DNA of 12,595 bases from an uncultured Clostridia bacterium (GTDB taxonomy: Bacteria; Bacillota; Clostridia; Christensenellales; Borkfalkiaceae): positions 1-12,595 of the forward strand of contig CANREX010000032.1 in assembly GCA_947629735.1 (NCBI GenBank), given 5' to 3'. A program made the translations under genes and the position numbers. The notes beneath the pieces are model-generated. The model searched no databases and was not told the origin of the DNA. It saw only the letters and a list, made by a program, of their open reading frames with translations. Shown here piece after piece: positions 1-8,138 of the stretch (positions are counted from its first letter, which is position 1; each line of letters begins with the position of its first letter).

Positions 1-1334
1 TCGAAGCCCTTCAACCTTCTGCCCATGTCGGGAATGGCGGCTTTGAGCGCGTCGGAAACTATCTTCGGCAGGACTTCCGCAAGAGGCGCGAACTTGACCC
101 CCGCCGCATATGTGGGCGAGACCGAGCGAAAGCGCGACGACAGTCTGTCCGACATAAAATCGCCGCACAGTTGAATAGGCGCGGAGTAGTCGCTGCCGCC
201 CAATTCGAACGCCTTTCTTTCAAGCTCCCTCTGAAAGCGCACGCCCGCGAAGAGGTCGCCGCCGAAGTCCTCCCTCTTCATCTGCACCATGAGCGCGCAA
301 TTTGAATTTACGCCGTCCCGCGCGTGCAGGCTCATGCCGTTGACGACCACGCCGCCCCGTTCGCTTGCCGCGGGGATAACCACCCCGCCCGGGCACATGC
401 AAAAGGTGAAAACCGTGCGCTCGTGAGCGTGGCTGACGAGCTGATAGTCCGCCGCGGGCAACGACTTGTACTTCGTGCCGTACTGCGCGCGGTTGATTTC
501 CTCGGCGAGGTGTTCTATGCGCACCCCGACGGCAAAATCTTTCGCTTCCATAATAACGCCGCAATCGCGCAGCGCAGAAAACGTATCCCGCGCGGAATGT
601 CCTATCGCGAGCACCGCCGCATTCACGGGCATTTCCCGCCTCTCCCCGCTCTTTACGTCCGCAATTATGAGCGATCTGAGCCCGTTTTCGCCCTTTATAA
701 AGCCTTCGACTTTGGTGTTGAAAAGGTACTCGCCGCCTCCGTCGCAAATAAATTTTCTTGCGTTTTTCAAGACGTCGTACAGCCTGTCGCTGCCGACGTG
801 CGGTTTGTTGAGATAGAGGACGTCCTCGTCCGCGCCGAACATATGAAAAGTTTTCAGCACTTCGCCGTTGAACCCGTCCTTTGTGCGCGTATACAGTTTG
901 CCATCCGAGAACGCGCCCGCGCCGCCCTCGCCGAACTGCACGTTGCTGTCCTCGTTCAGCCTCTTTTGCGTGAAAAAGGAGAGGCAGGTCTGACGTCTGT
1001 CCTCCACGCGCTCGCCGCGCTCTATTATAATGGGTCGGAAGCCGTGTTTTATCAGCCTGACCGCGCAGAAGAGCCCCGCGGGTCCCGCCCCTATCACCGC
1101 GACTTTCGGGTTGCCCGAAATTTTGCCGTAGACGGGCTCGTCCTCCCTCTCTTCCTCGGAGGAATAGGCGACGGAATAGAGATAGAAAATGTTGTTTTTA
1201 TCCCGCGCGTCGAGCGATTTTTTGAGAATTTTGAAATACTTTACGTCAGCTTTCAGCTTTTTACGGACAACTCCCAGCAAGTCGCTTTCCGGTCTGTCCG
1301 CCGCAAGTTTGATGTTATCCGCACGTTTAATCAT
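1..1334 (-). CDS. FAD-dependent dehydrogenase, COG2509 type (C-terminus cut by window edge)
   Basis: Reading down from the ATG at 1334-1332, the frame is open to the window edge, giving about 444 residues without a stop, so the C-terminus is missing. I translated it by hand. The N-terminus (MIKRADNIKL, then FKILKKSLDARDKNN) matches what I recall for this family, a short domain ahead of the flavin fold, and this supports the start. A Rossmann dinucleotide-binding motif, VIGAGPAGLF, lies near residues 80-89. The family-typical stretch QFGEGGAGAFSDGKLYTR follows near residue 137, with a glycine-rich FCMCPGGVV segment further on. The family is predicted to be cytosolic flavin-dependent oxidoreductases; no substrate is established to my knowledge. 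The start overlaps the stop of the upstream flavoprotein gene by 8 bp and no clear Shine-Dalgarno is seen, so translation is probably coupled. Family assignment is confident; physiological role is unknown. Confidence 0.9.
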   Translation of the reverse strand, partial: MIKRADNIKLAADRPESDLLGVVRKKLKADVKYFKILKKSLDARDKNNIFYLYSVAYSSEEEREDEPVYGKISGNPKVAVIGAGPAGLFCAVRLIKHGFRPIIIERGERVEDRRQTCLSFFTQKRLNEDSNVQFGEGGAGAFSDGKLYTRTKDGFNGEVLKTFHMFGADEDVLYLNKPHVGSDRLYDVLKNARKFICDGGGEYLFNTKVEGFIKGENGLRSLIIADVKSGERREMPVNAAVLAIGHSARDTFSALRDCGVIMEAKDFAVGVRIEHLAEEINRAQYGTKYKSLPAADYQLVSHAHERTVFTFCMCPGGVVIPAASERGGVVVNGMSLHARDGVNSNCALMVQMKREDFGGDLFAGVRFQRELERKAFELGGSDYSAPIQLCGDFMSDRLSSRFRSVSPTYAAGVKFAPLAEVLPKIVSDALKAAIPDMGRRLKGF

Positions 1335-2508
1335 AGTTGTTGAGAAAATTCACGGCGCTTTTAGCCGCGTGCATGCCGCTCACGAACGCCCACGTCAGGT
1401 TGTAGCCGCCGCAGTCGCCGTCCAAATCGAGAGCTTCGCCCGCGAAGAACAAGCCCGCGTTCAATTTGCTTTGCAGCCCCTCGTCCACCTCGTCTGCGGG
1501 AACGCCGCCCTTGGTGACCTGCGCGTAATCGAAGCCGAGGCTTCCGTAGACGGGAAGGGTGAAGTTCTTCACCTCTCGGGCGATGCGCGCGGGGTCCGAA
1601 CTGTCGCACCGCCTTATTATCGCCCTGCCTATCTGGTTGTGCAGCGTGCCGCTTAAAAGCTCCGCCGCGGGATAGCCGCTTTTGACCTTTCTTTGTATGT
1701 CCGATAATATCTCCTCTTCCGAAAACGCGGGGGCGAACGCCAAAGAAAGATACGCTCCCTCCCTTCCCGCCATATAGGAAGAGCAGTAAAACACGGCGTT
1801 GCCGGAGACCCCGTAATCGGTGAAAATCACGTCTCCGCAAGTCGAGCAGAGTTCCCCGCCGTCCTTATCGCACGCGCGCACAATGCACTCGGCGCGTATG
1901 CCTTTAAGCGTCTTTATGTACTGCGTGTCGCACTTCAACTGCACGATTGAAGGAAGCAGCTCGGTCACGCTATGCCCCATACTATGCGCCAACGAATACG
2001 CCGAGCCGTCCGTTCCGAACTGTCTTTGCGCCTTTCCGCCGAACGCCATGACGACAACCCTCGCGCTCAGTTTTCTGCCGTCGGCGAGGGTGACGATATA
2101 TCCTTTTTCGACCTTTACGACCTCGCAGCCGAGCATTATCTCCACGCCCGCGCGACCGCAGCTGCGCAAGAGGCAATCCGTAAGCGCGGAAGCCTGCTTT
2201 CCCGACGGATAGACGCGCCCCGACCCGTCCGTGACGAACAGACAGTCGAAGAGCGTTTTGACGTCGTACGCGCCGCCGTTTATTAGCCGCGCCGCGAGAG
2301 AAGCGAAACTGCCGTGGAAATGCACGTCTTTCAAATCGGCGTTGGAGATATTGCCCTGACCGTTGCCCGTGGCGGAAAGTTTCTTTCCCGCCCTGTCGCA
2401 CTTTTCCAAAACGGCTACGGACAGGGAGATGTCCTCCCTCTTCACCGATATGGCGCAGGCGAGACCTGACGCGCCTCCGCCGATAATTATCACATCAAAG
2501 TTTTGCAT
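1327..2508 (-). CDS. HI0933/BaiN-family NAD(P)/FAD-dependent oxidoreductase
   Basis: This 393-residue protein, full length for the family, starts with a Rossmann motif (IIIGGGASGLACA, residues 7-19) that binds the FAD ADP moiety. The family signature GKKLSATGNGQGNISN follows at 41-56; most relatives I recall have GRCN where this one has GQGN. The C-terminal signature VTKGGVPADEVD and then AGLFFAGEALDLDGDCGGYNL closes the FAD site. The family (TIGR00275, aminoacetone oxidase-like, BaiN) is cytosolic. BaiN was proposed to act in bile-acid 7-dehydroxylation in Clostridium scindens, but no other bai gene is present here, so that role should not be assumed. The gene lies 36 bp after the ferritin-like gene and overlaps the next flavoprotein gene by 8 bp (ATGATTAA). 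A near-consensus promoter in the 36-bp gap places +1 on the ATG, and no Shine-Dalgarno is visible, so the mRNA may be leaderless. Confidence 0.92.
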   Translation of the reverse strand: MQNFDVIIIGGGASGLACAISVKREDISLSVAVLEKCDRAGKKLSATGNGQGNISNADLKDVHFHGSFASLAARLINGGAYDVKTLFDCLFVTDGSGRVYPSGKQASALTDCLLRSCGRAGVEIMLGCEVVKVEKGYIVTLADGRKLSARVVVMAFGGKAQRQFGTDGSAYSLAHSMGHSVTELLPSIVQLKCDTQYIKTLKGIRAECIVRACDKDGGELCSTCGDVIFTDYGVSGNAVFYCSSYMAGREGAYLSLAFAPAFSEEEILSDIQRKVKSGYPAAELLSGTLHNQIGRAIIRRCDSSDPARIAREVKNFTLPVYGSLGFDYAQVTKGGVPADEVDEGLQSKLNAGLFFAGEALDLDGDCGGYNLTWAFVSGMHAAKSAVNFLNNYD

Positions 2509-2514
2509 AAGTTA

Positions 2515-2543
2515 ATTTTACAATGAGTTTATCGCTTTGTCAA
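2515..2543 (-). promoter_or_regulatory. Sigma-A promoter for the flavoprotein pair, +1 at the start codon
   Basis: On the minus strand, TTGACA (2543-2538, 6 of 6) is followed by 17 bp and TAAAAT (2520-2515, 5 of 6). Six bases separate the -10 from the ATG at 2508, so the expected +1 is the A of the start codon. The -35 begins only two bases after the stop of the ferritin-like gene (2545-2547). The match is seen directly; promoter activity is inferred. Confidence 0.65.
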
Positions 2544-2544
2544 C

Positions 2545-3054
2545 CTAACCGCAGTACTGCGCGCGCGTTTTGACGAACGCTTCGAGGTGGAGTTTCTCGT
2601 CCTCGTTTATGCGGGCGACGAGCTCTTTCACCCTCTCGTTTTTGAGCTTTGCGAGCATCTTGTCATAGCCCGCAATGGCGTGTTTTTCGGCGATGATGTC
2701 GTCTTCGAGCATCTCCGCAAACCCGTGAGAATAGGCGACGAATTTTGTGGAATAGAAGTTGAACGCGACGGGCGGGTTAAAGGTATAGACGGGCTGCGCG
2801 CCGAGGTTTATCAGCGCGTTACCCAACAGGTCGATATGTATCATCTCGGCTATCGCGACGGATTTTAAAAGTTCCGCCGTCTGTTCCCTGCCCGCGTGGT
2901 TGAACGCGAACGAGTGATAGATATACTGCAAGGCGGCGTTCAGCTCCCCGCACGACGTGGCGTACGCCGCGGAGAGTATGCGGGCGGACACGGGGTCGCA
3001 GGAGAGCTGTTTTACGGAAGGATAAGGGGTTTTGGCTATGAGCGGTTGAGGCAT
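2545..3054 (-). CDS. Ferritin-like diiron-domain protein
   Basis: This 169-residue soluble protein has the ferritin-like four-helix metal-ligand pattern. Glu37 lies in GELNAALQYIYHSF, E70-x2-H73 in AEMIHID, Glu123 in EDDIIAEKHAI, and E153-x2-H156 in DEKLHLEAF. This is the E / ExxH / E / ExxH arrangement of rubrerythrin-, bacterioferritin- and manganese-catalase-like proteins, so a dinuclear iron or manganese centre between the helices is expected. There is no rubredoxin CxxC module, which argues against a classic rubrerythrin, and it is much shorter than a manganese catalase; a CotJC-like or generic clostridial ferritin-like protein fits best. Oxidative-stress defence or metal handling is likely but inferred. 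A Shine-Dalgarno-like AAAGGAAG sits about 11 bp before the ATG, and a promoter is visible at 3091-3118. It is separated from uvrA by a strong terminator, so it should be a separate transcription unit. Confidence 0.85.
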   Translation of the reverse strand: MPQPLIAKTPYPSVKQLSCDPVSARILSAAYATSCGELNAALQYIYHSFAFNHAGREQTAELLKSVAIAEMIHIDLLGNALINLGAQPVYTFNPPVAFNFYSTKFVAYSHGFAEMLEDDIIAEKHAIAGYDKMLAKLKNERVKELVARINEDEKLHLEAFVKTRAQYCG

Positions 3055-3090
3055 AATTTATTGTACTTCCTTTTTTTGGGCTACTAACAA

Positions 3091-3118
3091 ATTATTCATT
3101 CCCAGCTCATTTTGTTAA
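3091..3118 (-). promoter_or_regulatory. Predicted promoter of the ferritin-like gene
   Basis: On the minus strand, TTAACA (3118-3113, 5 of 6) and AATAAT (3096-3091, 5 of 6) are separated by 16 bp. The implied transcription start is near 3084, giving a leader of about 30 nt that contains the AAAGGAAG ribosome-binding site. The -35 directly abuts the phased G/T-tract array at 3119-3177. No clear PerR or Fur box was recognised. Confidence 0.5.
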
Positions 3119-3177
3119 GGGGTTTTCGTGGGGTTTTCACAAAGTATTAATGGGTTTTTAAGGGGTTTTTTATGGGG
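3119..3177. repeat. Helically phased GGGG/TTTT tract array
   Basis: On the plus strand, G-runs occur at 3119-3122, 3130-3133, 3152-3154, 3162-3165 and 3174-3177. T-runs occur at 3123-3126, 3134-3137, 3155-3159 and 3166-3171, and an AT-only TATTAA fills the missing step around 3145-3150. Tract centres are about 10.5-11.5 bp apart, close to one helical turn, so the bends of successive A/T-tracts should add up. The array lies immediately upstream of the -35 of the ferritin-like gene. The repeat is seen directly; curvature and any role in promoter activity are inferred. The rest of the 3055-3327 gap is T-rich and shows no further gene. Confidence 0.65.
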
Positions 3178-3274
3178 AAATCTTCCGCGCCTGCTGCATT
3201 TTTCGGCTTCTTTTCGTCTTATTTTGCCGCTTTTTTATTGCTTTTTTGACGCAAACGCTTATTTTTAGCGAAAA

Positions 3275-3310
3275 GCCGCCCCGCGCTTTTGCATAAAAGC
3301 GCGGGGCGGC
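3275..3310 (-). terminator. Intrinsic terminator after uvrBA
   Basis: A perfect 16-bp inverted repeat (arms 3275-3290 and 3295-3310, loop 3291-3294) lies 17 bp beyond the uvrA stop. The stem is GC-rich at its base (GCCGCCCCGCGC) and ends in four A-T pairs at the loop. On the minus strand it is followed by TTTTCGCT, a short T-run. On the plus strand no T-run follows, so it acts best for uvrBA transcription. Confidence 0.85.
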
Positions 3311-3327
3311 GGTTTATTAACAACTTT

Positions 3328-6150
3328 TTATCGACTTTTCAAAATCTTTTTCAGGAACGCGCCCGTGTAGCTTTGCGGGTTTGCCGCGACGTCCTCGGGC
3401 GAGCCGCACGCGACGAGCGTTCCGCCTCCGTCTCCCCCCTCCGGTCCGAGGTCTATTATCCAATCGGCGGTCTTTATCACGTCGAGGTTGTGCTCTATGA
3501 CGAGCACGGTGTTTCCGCTGTCGCGCAGCCTCGATAAAATTTTGACCAGCTTGTCTACGTCATAGCTGTGCAGCCCCGTCGTCGGCTCGTCGAGGATATA
3601 AAACGTCCTGCCCGTGCTCCTCTTTGAAAGCTCCGTCGCGAGCTTGACCCTCTGCGCCTCGCCGCCCGAAAGGGTCGTCGCGCTCTGCCCGAGCTTGATA
3701 TATCCCAGCCCGACGTCGCACAGCGTTTCGAGTTTGTTGGATATCGACGTGACGGGCGCGAAGAACTCCGCCGCCTCCTCCACCGTCATGTCGAGCACGT
3801 CCGCAATGGACTTGCCCTTATACTTGACTTCGAGCGTTTCCCTGTTGTAGCGCTTGCCGCCGCACACCTCGCAGGGAACGAAAATGTCGGGCAGAAAGTG
3901 CATGGCTATCTGCAATATGCCGTCGCCCTGACAATGCTCGCACCTGCCCCCGGAGACGTTGAAGGAAAATCTTCCGCTCTTGTACCCCCTCTCTTTCGCG
4001 TCGGGGGTGGCGGCGAAGAGGTCGCGTATCATGGTGAACACGCCCGTATATGTGGCGGGATTGCTCCTCGGCGTTCTGCCTATGGGCTGCTGGTCTATCG
4101 CGATGACCTTGTCGAAGTAATCCACTCCCGAAAAGCCCTCCGCCGCGCCCTCTATTTTGCGCGCGCCGTTCAGCTTGTTGGCAAGATAGGGATAAATTAT
4201 CTCGTTGACAAGGCTCGATTTCCCCGAACCCGATACGCCCGTGACGACGGTCAAAAGCCCCGCGGGGATCTCCACGTCGATACCCTTCAAGTTATTCTGC
4301 CTGCAACCGCAGACCTTCAAAAATCTGCCGTCGGGAACAACCCTGCGGGCGGGAACTTCTATCTTTCTCCTGCCCGCGAGGAAATCTCCCGTAATCGATC
4401 TCGGCTCGTTCATTATGTCCTGTTGAGAGCCGCAGGCGACCACTTCGCCGCCGTGCACGCCCGCTTTCGGACCGATGTCAACTATATAATCTGCGGCGCG
4501 CATAGTGTCCTCGTCGTGCTCCACGACTATCAGCGTGTTCCCCAAGTCGCGCAAACCTTTAAGCGACTGCAACAGCTTTTCGTTGTCGCGCTGGTGCAGA
4601 CCTATCGAAGGCTCGTCGAGGATATATAAAACGCCCGTGAGCGCGCTGCCTATCTGCGTGGCGAGGCGTATGCGCTGGCTCTCCCCGCCCGAGAGCGTCG
4701 CCGCCGAACGCGAAAGGGTGAGATATCCCAGCCCGACGTTTTCCAAAAAGTTTATCCTGTTGTCTATTTCCTTTATTATGTTGTCCGCAATGGCGTGTTC
4801 CGTCGGGGTGAAGAAGGAAAAATCGGAAAATTTCTTCAAGTCGTCCACCGACATTTCGCACACTTCCGCGATATTTTTCCCGCCGACCGTCACCGCGAGG
4901 GCTTCCTTTTTGAGCCGCTTGCCGTGGCAGCAGGGACAGTCCGAGGTGCGCATGTACCTCTCTATATCCCACTTTACGCTGTCGGAAGACGTCTGATTAT
5001 ATCTCCTTTGCAGGTTGGCGGCAAAGCCTTCCCACGCGGTGTTGTAGCTGCCCGAGAAGCGATAGGCGTTGTAATCGAGCTTTATCTTTTCCCCGCCGTT
5101 GCCCCACATGAGCATGTCGTAAACGCCGTCGGGGAGATCTTCCACGGGCACGTCGAGGGAGAACCCGTACACCTTGGAAAGGGAATTCAGATACATCTGC
5201 GTCACCGCGGAGGAATCGAGATTCCAGCCGCTTATCTTTATCGCGCCCTCGCGCAATGTGAGCGATTTGTCGGGGCAGATGAGGTCGGGGTCGATGACCT
5301 GTTTGAAGCCCAGACCCGAGCACTCGGGGCACGCGCCCCACGGCGTGTTGAAGGAGAAAAGCCTCGGCTCTATCTCCTCTATCGATATCCCGCAGTCGGG
5401 GCAGGCGTATTTGGAAGAATACAGCTCCTCTTTATCCCCGCTGTCTATGACGACCAGCCCGTCGGCGAGCTTCAAGCTGCTTTCGAGGCTGTCGGTCAGC
5501 CTTTTGAGCACGCCTTCCTTAACCACAAGTCTGTCTACGACCACGGATATGTTGTGGCGAATGTTCTTTTCGAGGTGGATATCTTCCTGCAAATCGTAGA
5601 GCGAGCCGTCTATCTTGACCCTGCCGTAACCGCTCTTTTTATAGGAAGCGAGCTCCTTGACGAACTCGCCCTTTTTGCCGCGGACGACGGGGGCTTCCAC
5701 CATTATCTTGCTGCCCTCGGGCATGAGCATGACCCTGTCGGCTATCTCGTCCACCGATTGGCGGCGGATCTCCCTGCCGCAGTTGGGGCAATGGGGAACG
5801 CCGACGCGCGCGAAGAGCAGGCGGAAATAATCGTAAATTTCCGTAACCGTGCCCACCGTCGAGCGGGGGTTGTGGGAAGTCGTCTTCTGGTCTATGGAAA
5901 TTGCGGGGGAGAGCCCGTCGATCAGCTCCACGTCGGGCTTTTCCATCTGCCCCAAAAATTGGCGGGCGTAGGATGAAAGGCTCTCCATATACCGCCTTTG
6001 CCCCTCCGCGAAAATCGTATCGAACGCGAGGGTGGATTTCCCGCTGCCCGAAAGCCCCGTGAACACCGTCAGCGTGTTGCGGGGTATGTGGACGTCTATA
6101 TTCTTTAAGTTGTTTTCCTTTGCGCCTTTGACGAAAATTTCTTCTTTCAT
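3328..6150 (-). CDS. uvrA: UvrA, excinuclease ABC subunit A
   Basis: This 940-residue protein has the standard UvrA length. UvrA is the DNA-damage-sensing ATPase of nucleotide excision repair: it dimerises, scans DNA with UvrB, loads UvrB at the lesion and leaves. It carries two ABC-type ATPase modules. Walker A motifs are GLSGSGKST (32-40) and GVSGSGKSS (638-646), signature motifs LSGGESQR (486-493) and LSGGEAQR (827-834), and Walker B ILDEPS and ILDEPT (near 510 and 852). Zinc-binding cysteine pairs are C250/C253 with C274/C277, and C737/C740 with C760/C763, the latter the DNA-contacting finger. A further CxxC is at 121-124. All key residues are present. The start lies 8 bp after the uvrB stop with only a weak AAGAG upstream, so translation is probably coupled. 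Co-transcription from the uvrB promoter and the terminator at 3275-3310 make a two-gene operon; uvrC is not in the window. Confidence 0.98.
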   Translation of the reverse strand: MKEEIFVKGAKENNLKNIDVHIPRNTLTVFTGLSGSGKSTLAFDTIFAEGQRRYMESLSSYARQFLGQMEKPDVELIDGLSPAISIDQKTTSHNPRSTVGTVTEIYDYFRLLFARVGVPHCPNCGREIRRQSVDEIADRVMLMPEGSKIMVEAPVVRGKKGEFVKELASYKKSGYGRVKIDGSLYDLQEDIHLEKNIRHNISVVVDRLVVKEGVLKRLTDSLESSLKLADGLVVIDSGDKEELYSSKYACPDCGISIEEIEPRLFSFNTPWGACPECSGLGFKQVIDPDLICPDKSLTLREGAIKISGWNLDSSAVTQMYLNSLSKVYGFSLDVPVEDLPDGVYDMLMWGNGGEKIKLDYNAYRFSGSYNTAWEGFAANLQRRYNQTSSDSVKWDIERYMRTSDCPCCHGKRLKKEALAVTVGGKNIAEVCEMSVDDLKKFSDFSFFTPTEHAIADNIIKEIDNRINFLENVGLGYLTLSRSAATLSGGESQRIRLATQIGSALTGVLYILDEPSIGLHQRDNEKLLQSLKGLRDLGNTLIVVEHDEDTMRAADYIVDIGPKAGVHGGEVVACGSQQDIMNEPRSITGDFLAGRRKIEVPARRVVPDGRFLKVCGCRQNNLKGIDVEIPAGLLTVVTGVSGSGKSSLVNEIIYPYLANKLNGARKIEGAAEGFSGVDYFDKVIAIDQQPIGRTPRSNPATYTGVFTMIRDLFAATPDAKERGYKSGRFSFNVSGGRCEHCQGDGILQIAMHFLPDIFVPCEVCGGKRYNRETLEVKYKGKSIADVLDMTVEEAAEFFAPVTSISNKLETLCDVGLGYIKLGQSATTLSGGEAQRVKLATELSKRSTGRTFYILDEPTTGLHSYDVDKLVKILSRLRDSGNTVLVIEHNLDVIKTADWIIDLGPEGGDGGGTLVACGSPEDVAANPQSYTGAFLKKILKSR

Positions 6151-6158
6151 ATTATTTT

Positions 6159-8126
6159 TCAGCTCTTTTTGGCTTTAAGCAGTTTCTTTTTGAGTTGGCT
6201 TATCGTGTCGCGTATCTCTATCGCCTTTTCGAAGTCGAGCTGCGCCGACGCGACCTTCATGAGCGCCTTTAATTTTTCTATCTCTTCGGGGATATCCGCA
6301 ATTTTGACGTCTGCCGCGGCGTCCTTTTTGCTCGTTATGCCTATCTTTATCCCCTTTTCCTTGATTATCGTCTTAGGGATAATGCCGTGCTCTTCGTTGT
6401 ACGCCTTTTGTATCGCGCGGCGGCGGTTGGTTTCGTCTATCGCCCTCTGCATGCTGCCCGTTATGACGTCTGCGTACATAATCACCCTGCCTTCCGCGTT
6501 TCTCGCCGCCCTGCCTATCGTCTGCACGAGCGCCGTCTCGCTCCTTAAAAAGCCTTCCTTGTCCGCGTCTAAAATGGCGACGAGCTTGACTTCCGGCAAG
6601 TCGAGCCCTTCCCGAAGCAGATTTATTCCGCAGAGGACGTCGAATTCGCCGCCGCGCAGCCCGTTGATTATGTCTATTCTTTCGAGCGCGTCGATGTCGG
6701 AGTGCATATATCGCACCTTTACGCCGTTTTCTTTTAAGTAATCGGTGAGACTTTCCGCCATGCGCTTTGTCATGGTGGTGACTAAAACTTTGCCGCCCGT
6801 GCCCGTGACCGAATGTATTTCACCAAGCAAATCGTCTATCTGCGCCTTTGTCGGGCGGACGGAAATTTCGGGGTCGAGAAGCCCCGTGGGGCGTATGAGC
6901 TGTTCCACTATCTGCCCCGCCTGTTCCAATTCATAAGGGGCGGGCGTGGCGGAAACGCATATGAGCTGGGGTATGCGGGCGTCGAATTCCTCAAACGTGA
7001 GCGGTCTGTTGTCGTAAGCCGATTTCAGCCTGAACCCGTACGCGACGAGGTTGTCCTTGCGGGAACGGTCCCCGTGATACATGGCGCGTATTTGCGGGAT
7101 AGTCATGTGGCTTTCGTCTATAAACGTCAGAAATTTGCCCGCGGGGAAATAGTCGAGCAGAGTGAACGAGGGCTCGCCCGGGCTTCTGCCGTCGAAGTAT
7201 CGGCTGTAATTTTCCACGCCGCTGCAATAGCCGATTTCTCTCATCATCTCCAAATCGTATCGGGTGCGCTGTTCGAGCCGCTGCGCTTCGAGCAGTTTGC
7301 CCGCGTCGTAAAACGCCTTGACCTCGTCCTGCATATCCCGCTCTATCATGGAAAGGGCGTTTTGCATCTTCTCGCTGCCCACGGCGTATTGGCTCGCGGG
7401 GAAAATGCAGACGTGCTTCAAATCGGAAATCACCGTGCCCGTCAGCGCTTCCTCCTCGCATATTCTGTCTATCTCGTCGCCGAAGAACTCCACCCGAACG
7501 GCTATTTCGGAGTTGCCTGCGGGGAAGATTTCCACGATATCCCCCCTCACGCGGAACGTGGAGCGGTGGAAATCCACGTCGTTGCGCTGATATTGTATCT
7601 CCACCAGCCGCCTTAAAAGAGCGTCCCGCTCTATCTGCATGCCCGGCGAGAGCGATATGGCGAGGCGGAAATATTCCTCGGGCGCGCCCAAGCCGTATAT
7701 GCAGGAGACGGAAGCGACTACGATGACGTCCTCCCTCTCCCCGAGGGCGCACGTCGCGGAATTGCGCAGTTTGTCTATCTCGTCGTTTAAGCTCATATCC
7801 TTTTCGATATAGGTATCTGTGGACGGGATATAGCTTTCGGGCTGATAATAATCGTAGTAAGAGACGAAATACTCCACCTTGTTTTTGGGGAAAAATTCCT
7901 TGAACTCGTTGCACAGCTGTGCGGCGAGCGTCTTGTTGTGGGCGATGACGAGGGTCGGGCGGTTGACGTTGTTTATCACGTTTGCCATGGTGAACGTCTT
8001 GCCAGAGCCCGTTACGCCGACGAGGACCTGAGTGCGTATGCCGTCGAGCACGCCCTCCGTCAGCTGTTTTATCGCCTCGGGCTGGTCGCCCGTAGGTTGG
8101 AATTGCGAGGTGAGTGAAAATTTCAT
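6159..8126 (-). CDS. uvrB: UvrB, excinuclease ABC subunit B
   Basis: This 655-residue protein is full length for UvrB, the helicase-like subunit that verifies damage, holds the pre-incision complex and recruits UvrC. It has Walker A GVTGSGKT (37-44), a beta-hairpin region rich in aromatics (YFVSYYDYYQPESYIP, 86-101) that is clamped around one DNA strand in known structures, and the DEAD-type motif DESH (337-340). Helicase motif VI is QTIGRAARN (535-543). A C-terminal UVR coiled-coil hairpin (about 615-650, containing QLDFEKAIEIRD), which contacts UvrC and UvrA, completes it. The ATG at 8126 gives the conserved N-terminus MKFSLTSQFQPTGDQPEAI. No good Shine-Dalgarno precedes it; the predicted leader of about 26 nt is A/T-rich. 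A promoter at 8159-8187 and a palindrome over +1 suggest repression, plausibly by LexA, as is known for uvrB in many bacteria. Confidence 0.98.
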   Translation of the reverse strand: MKFSLTSQFQPTGDQPEAIKQLTEGVLDGIRTQVLVGVTGSGKTFTMANVINNVNRPTLVIAHNKTLAAQLCNEFKEFFPKNKVEYFVSYYDYYQPESYIPSTDTYIEKDMSLNDEIDKLRNSATCALGEREDVIVVASVSCIYGLGAPEEYFRLAISLSPGMQIERDALLRRLVEIQYQRNDVDFHRSTFRVRGDIVEIFPAGNSEIAVRVEFFGDEIDRICEEEALTGTVISDLKHVCIFPASQYAVGSEKMQNALSMIERDMQDEVKAFYDAGKLLEAQRLEQRTRYDLEMMREIGYCSGVENYSRYFDGRSPGEPSFTLLDYFPAGKFLTFIDESHMTIPQIRAMYHGDRSRKDNLVAYGFRLKSAYDNRPLTFEEFDARIPQLICVSATPAPYELEQAGQIVEQLIRPTGLLDPEISVRPTKAQIDDLLGEIHSVTGTGGKVLVTTMTKRMAESLTDYLKENGVKVRYMHSDIDALERIDIINGLRGGEFDVLCGINLLREGLDLPEVKLVAILDADKEGFLRSETALVQTIGRAARNAEGRVIMYADVITGSMQRAIDETNRRRAIQKAYNEEHGIIPKTIIKEKGIKIGITSKKDAAADVKIADIPEEIEKLKALMKVASAQLDFEKAIEIRDTISQLKKKLLKAKKS

Positions 8127-8138
8127 CTTAATACTTAT

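Noticed and set aside
324..1343. Long plus-strand open frame opposite the COG2509 flavoprotein
   Set aside because: It is antisense to a clear conserved gene, and its translation has no recognisable motif. G+C-rich codon bias creates such shadow frames.
1327..2508. Bile-acid 7-dehydroxylation role from the BaiN family name
   Set aside because: The family is broad and no other bai genes are present in the window.
3119..3177. GGGGTTTT units resembling ciliate telomere repeats
   Set aside because: The units are irregular, number only about five, and lie between bacterial genes with a promoter and a terminator; a telomeric role makes no sense here.
3256..3270. Small inverted repeat CGCT/AGCG next to the uvrA terminator
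   Set aside because: A 4-bp stem with a 7-base loop is too weak to call a second terminator.
4795..5976. 393-codon plus-strand open frame inside uvrA
   Set aside because: It is antisense to the invariant UvrA coding sequence, without recognisable domains or an initiation site.
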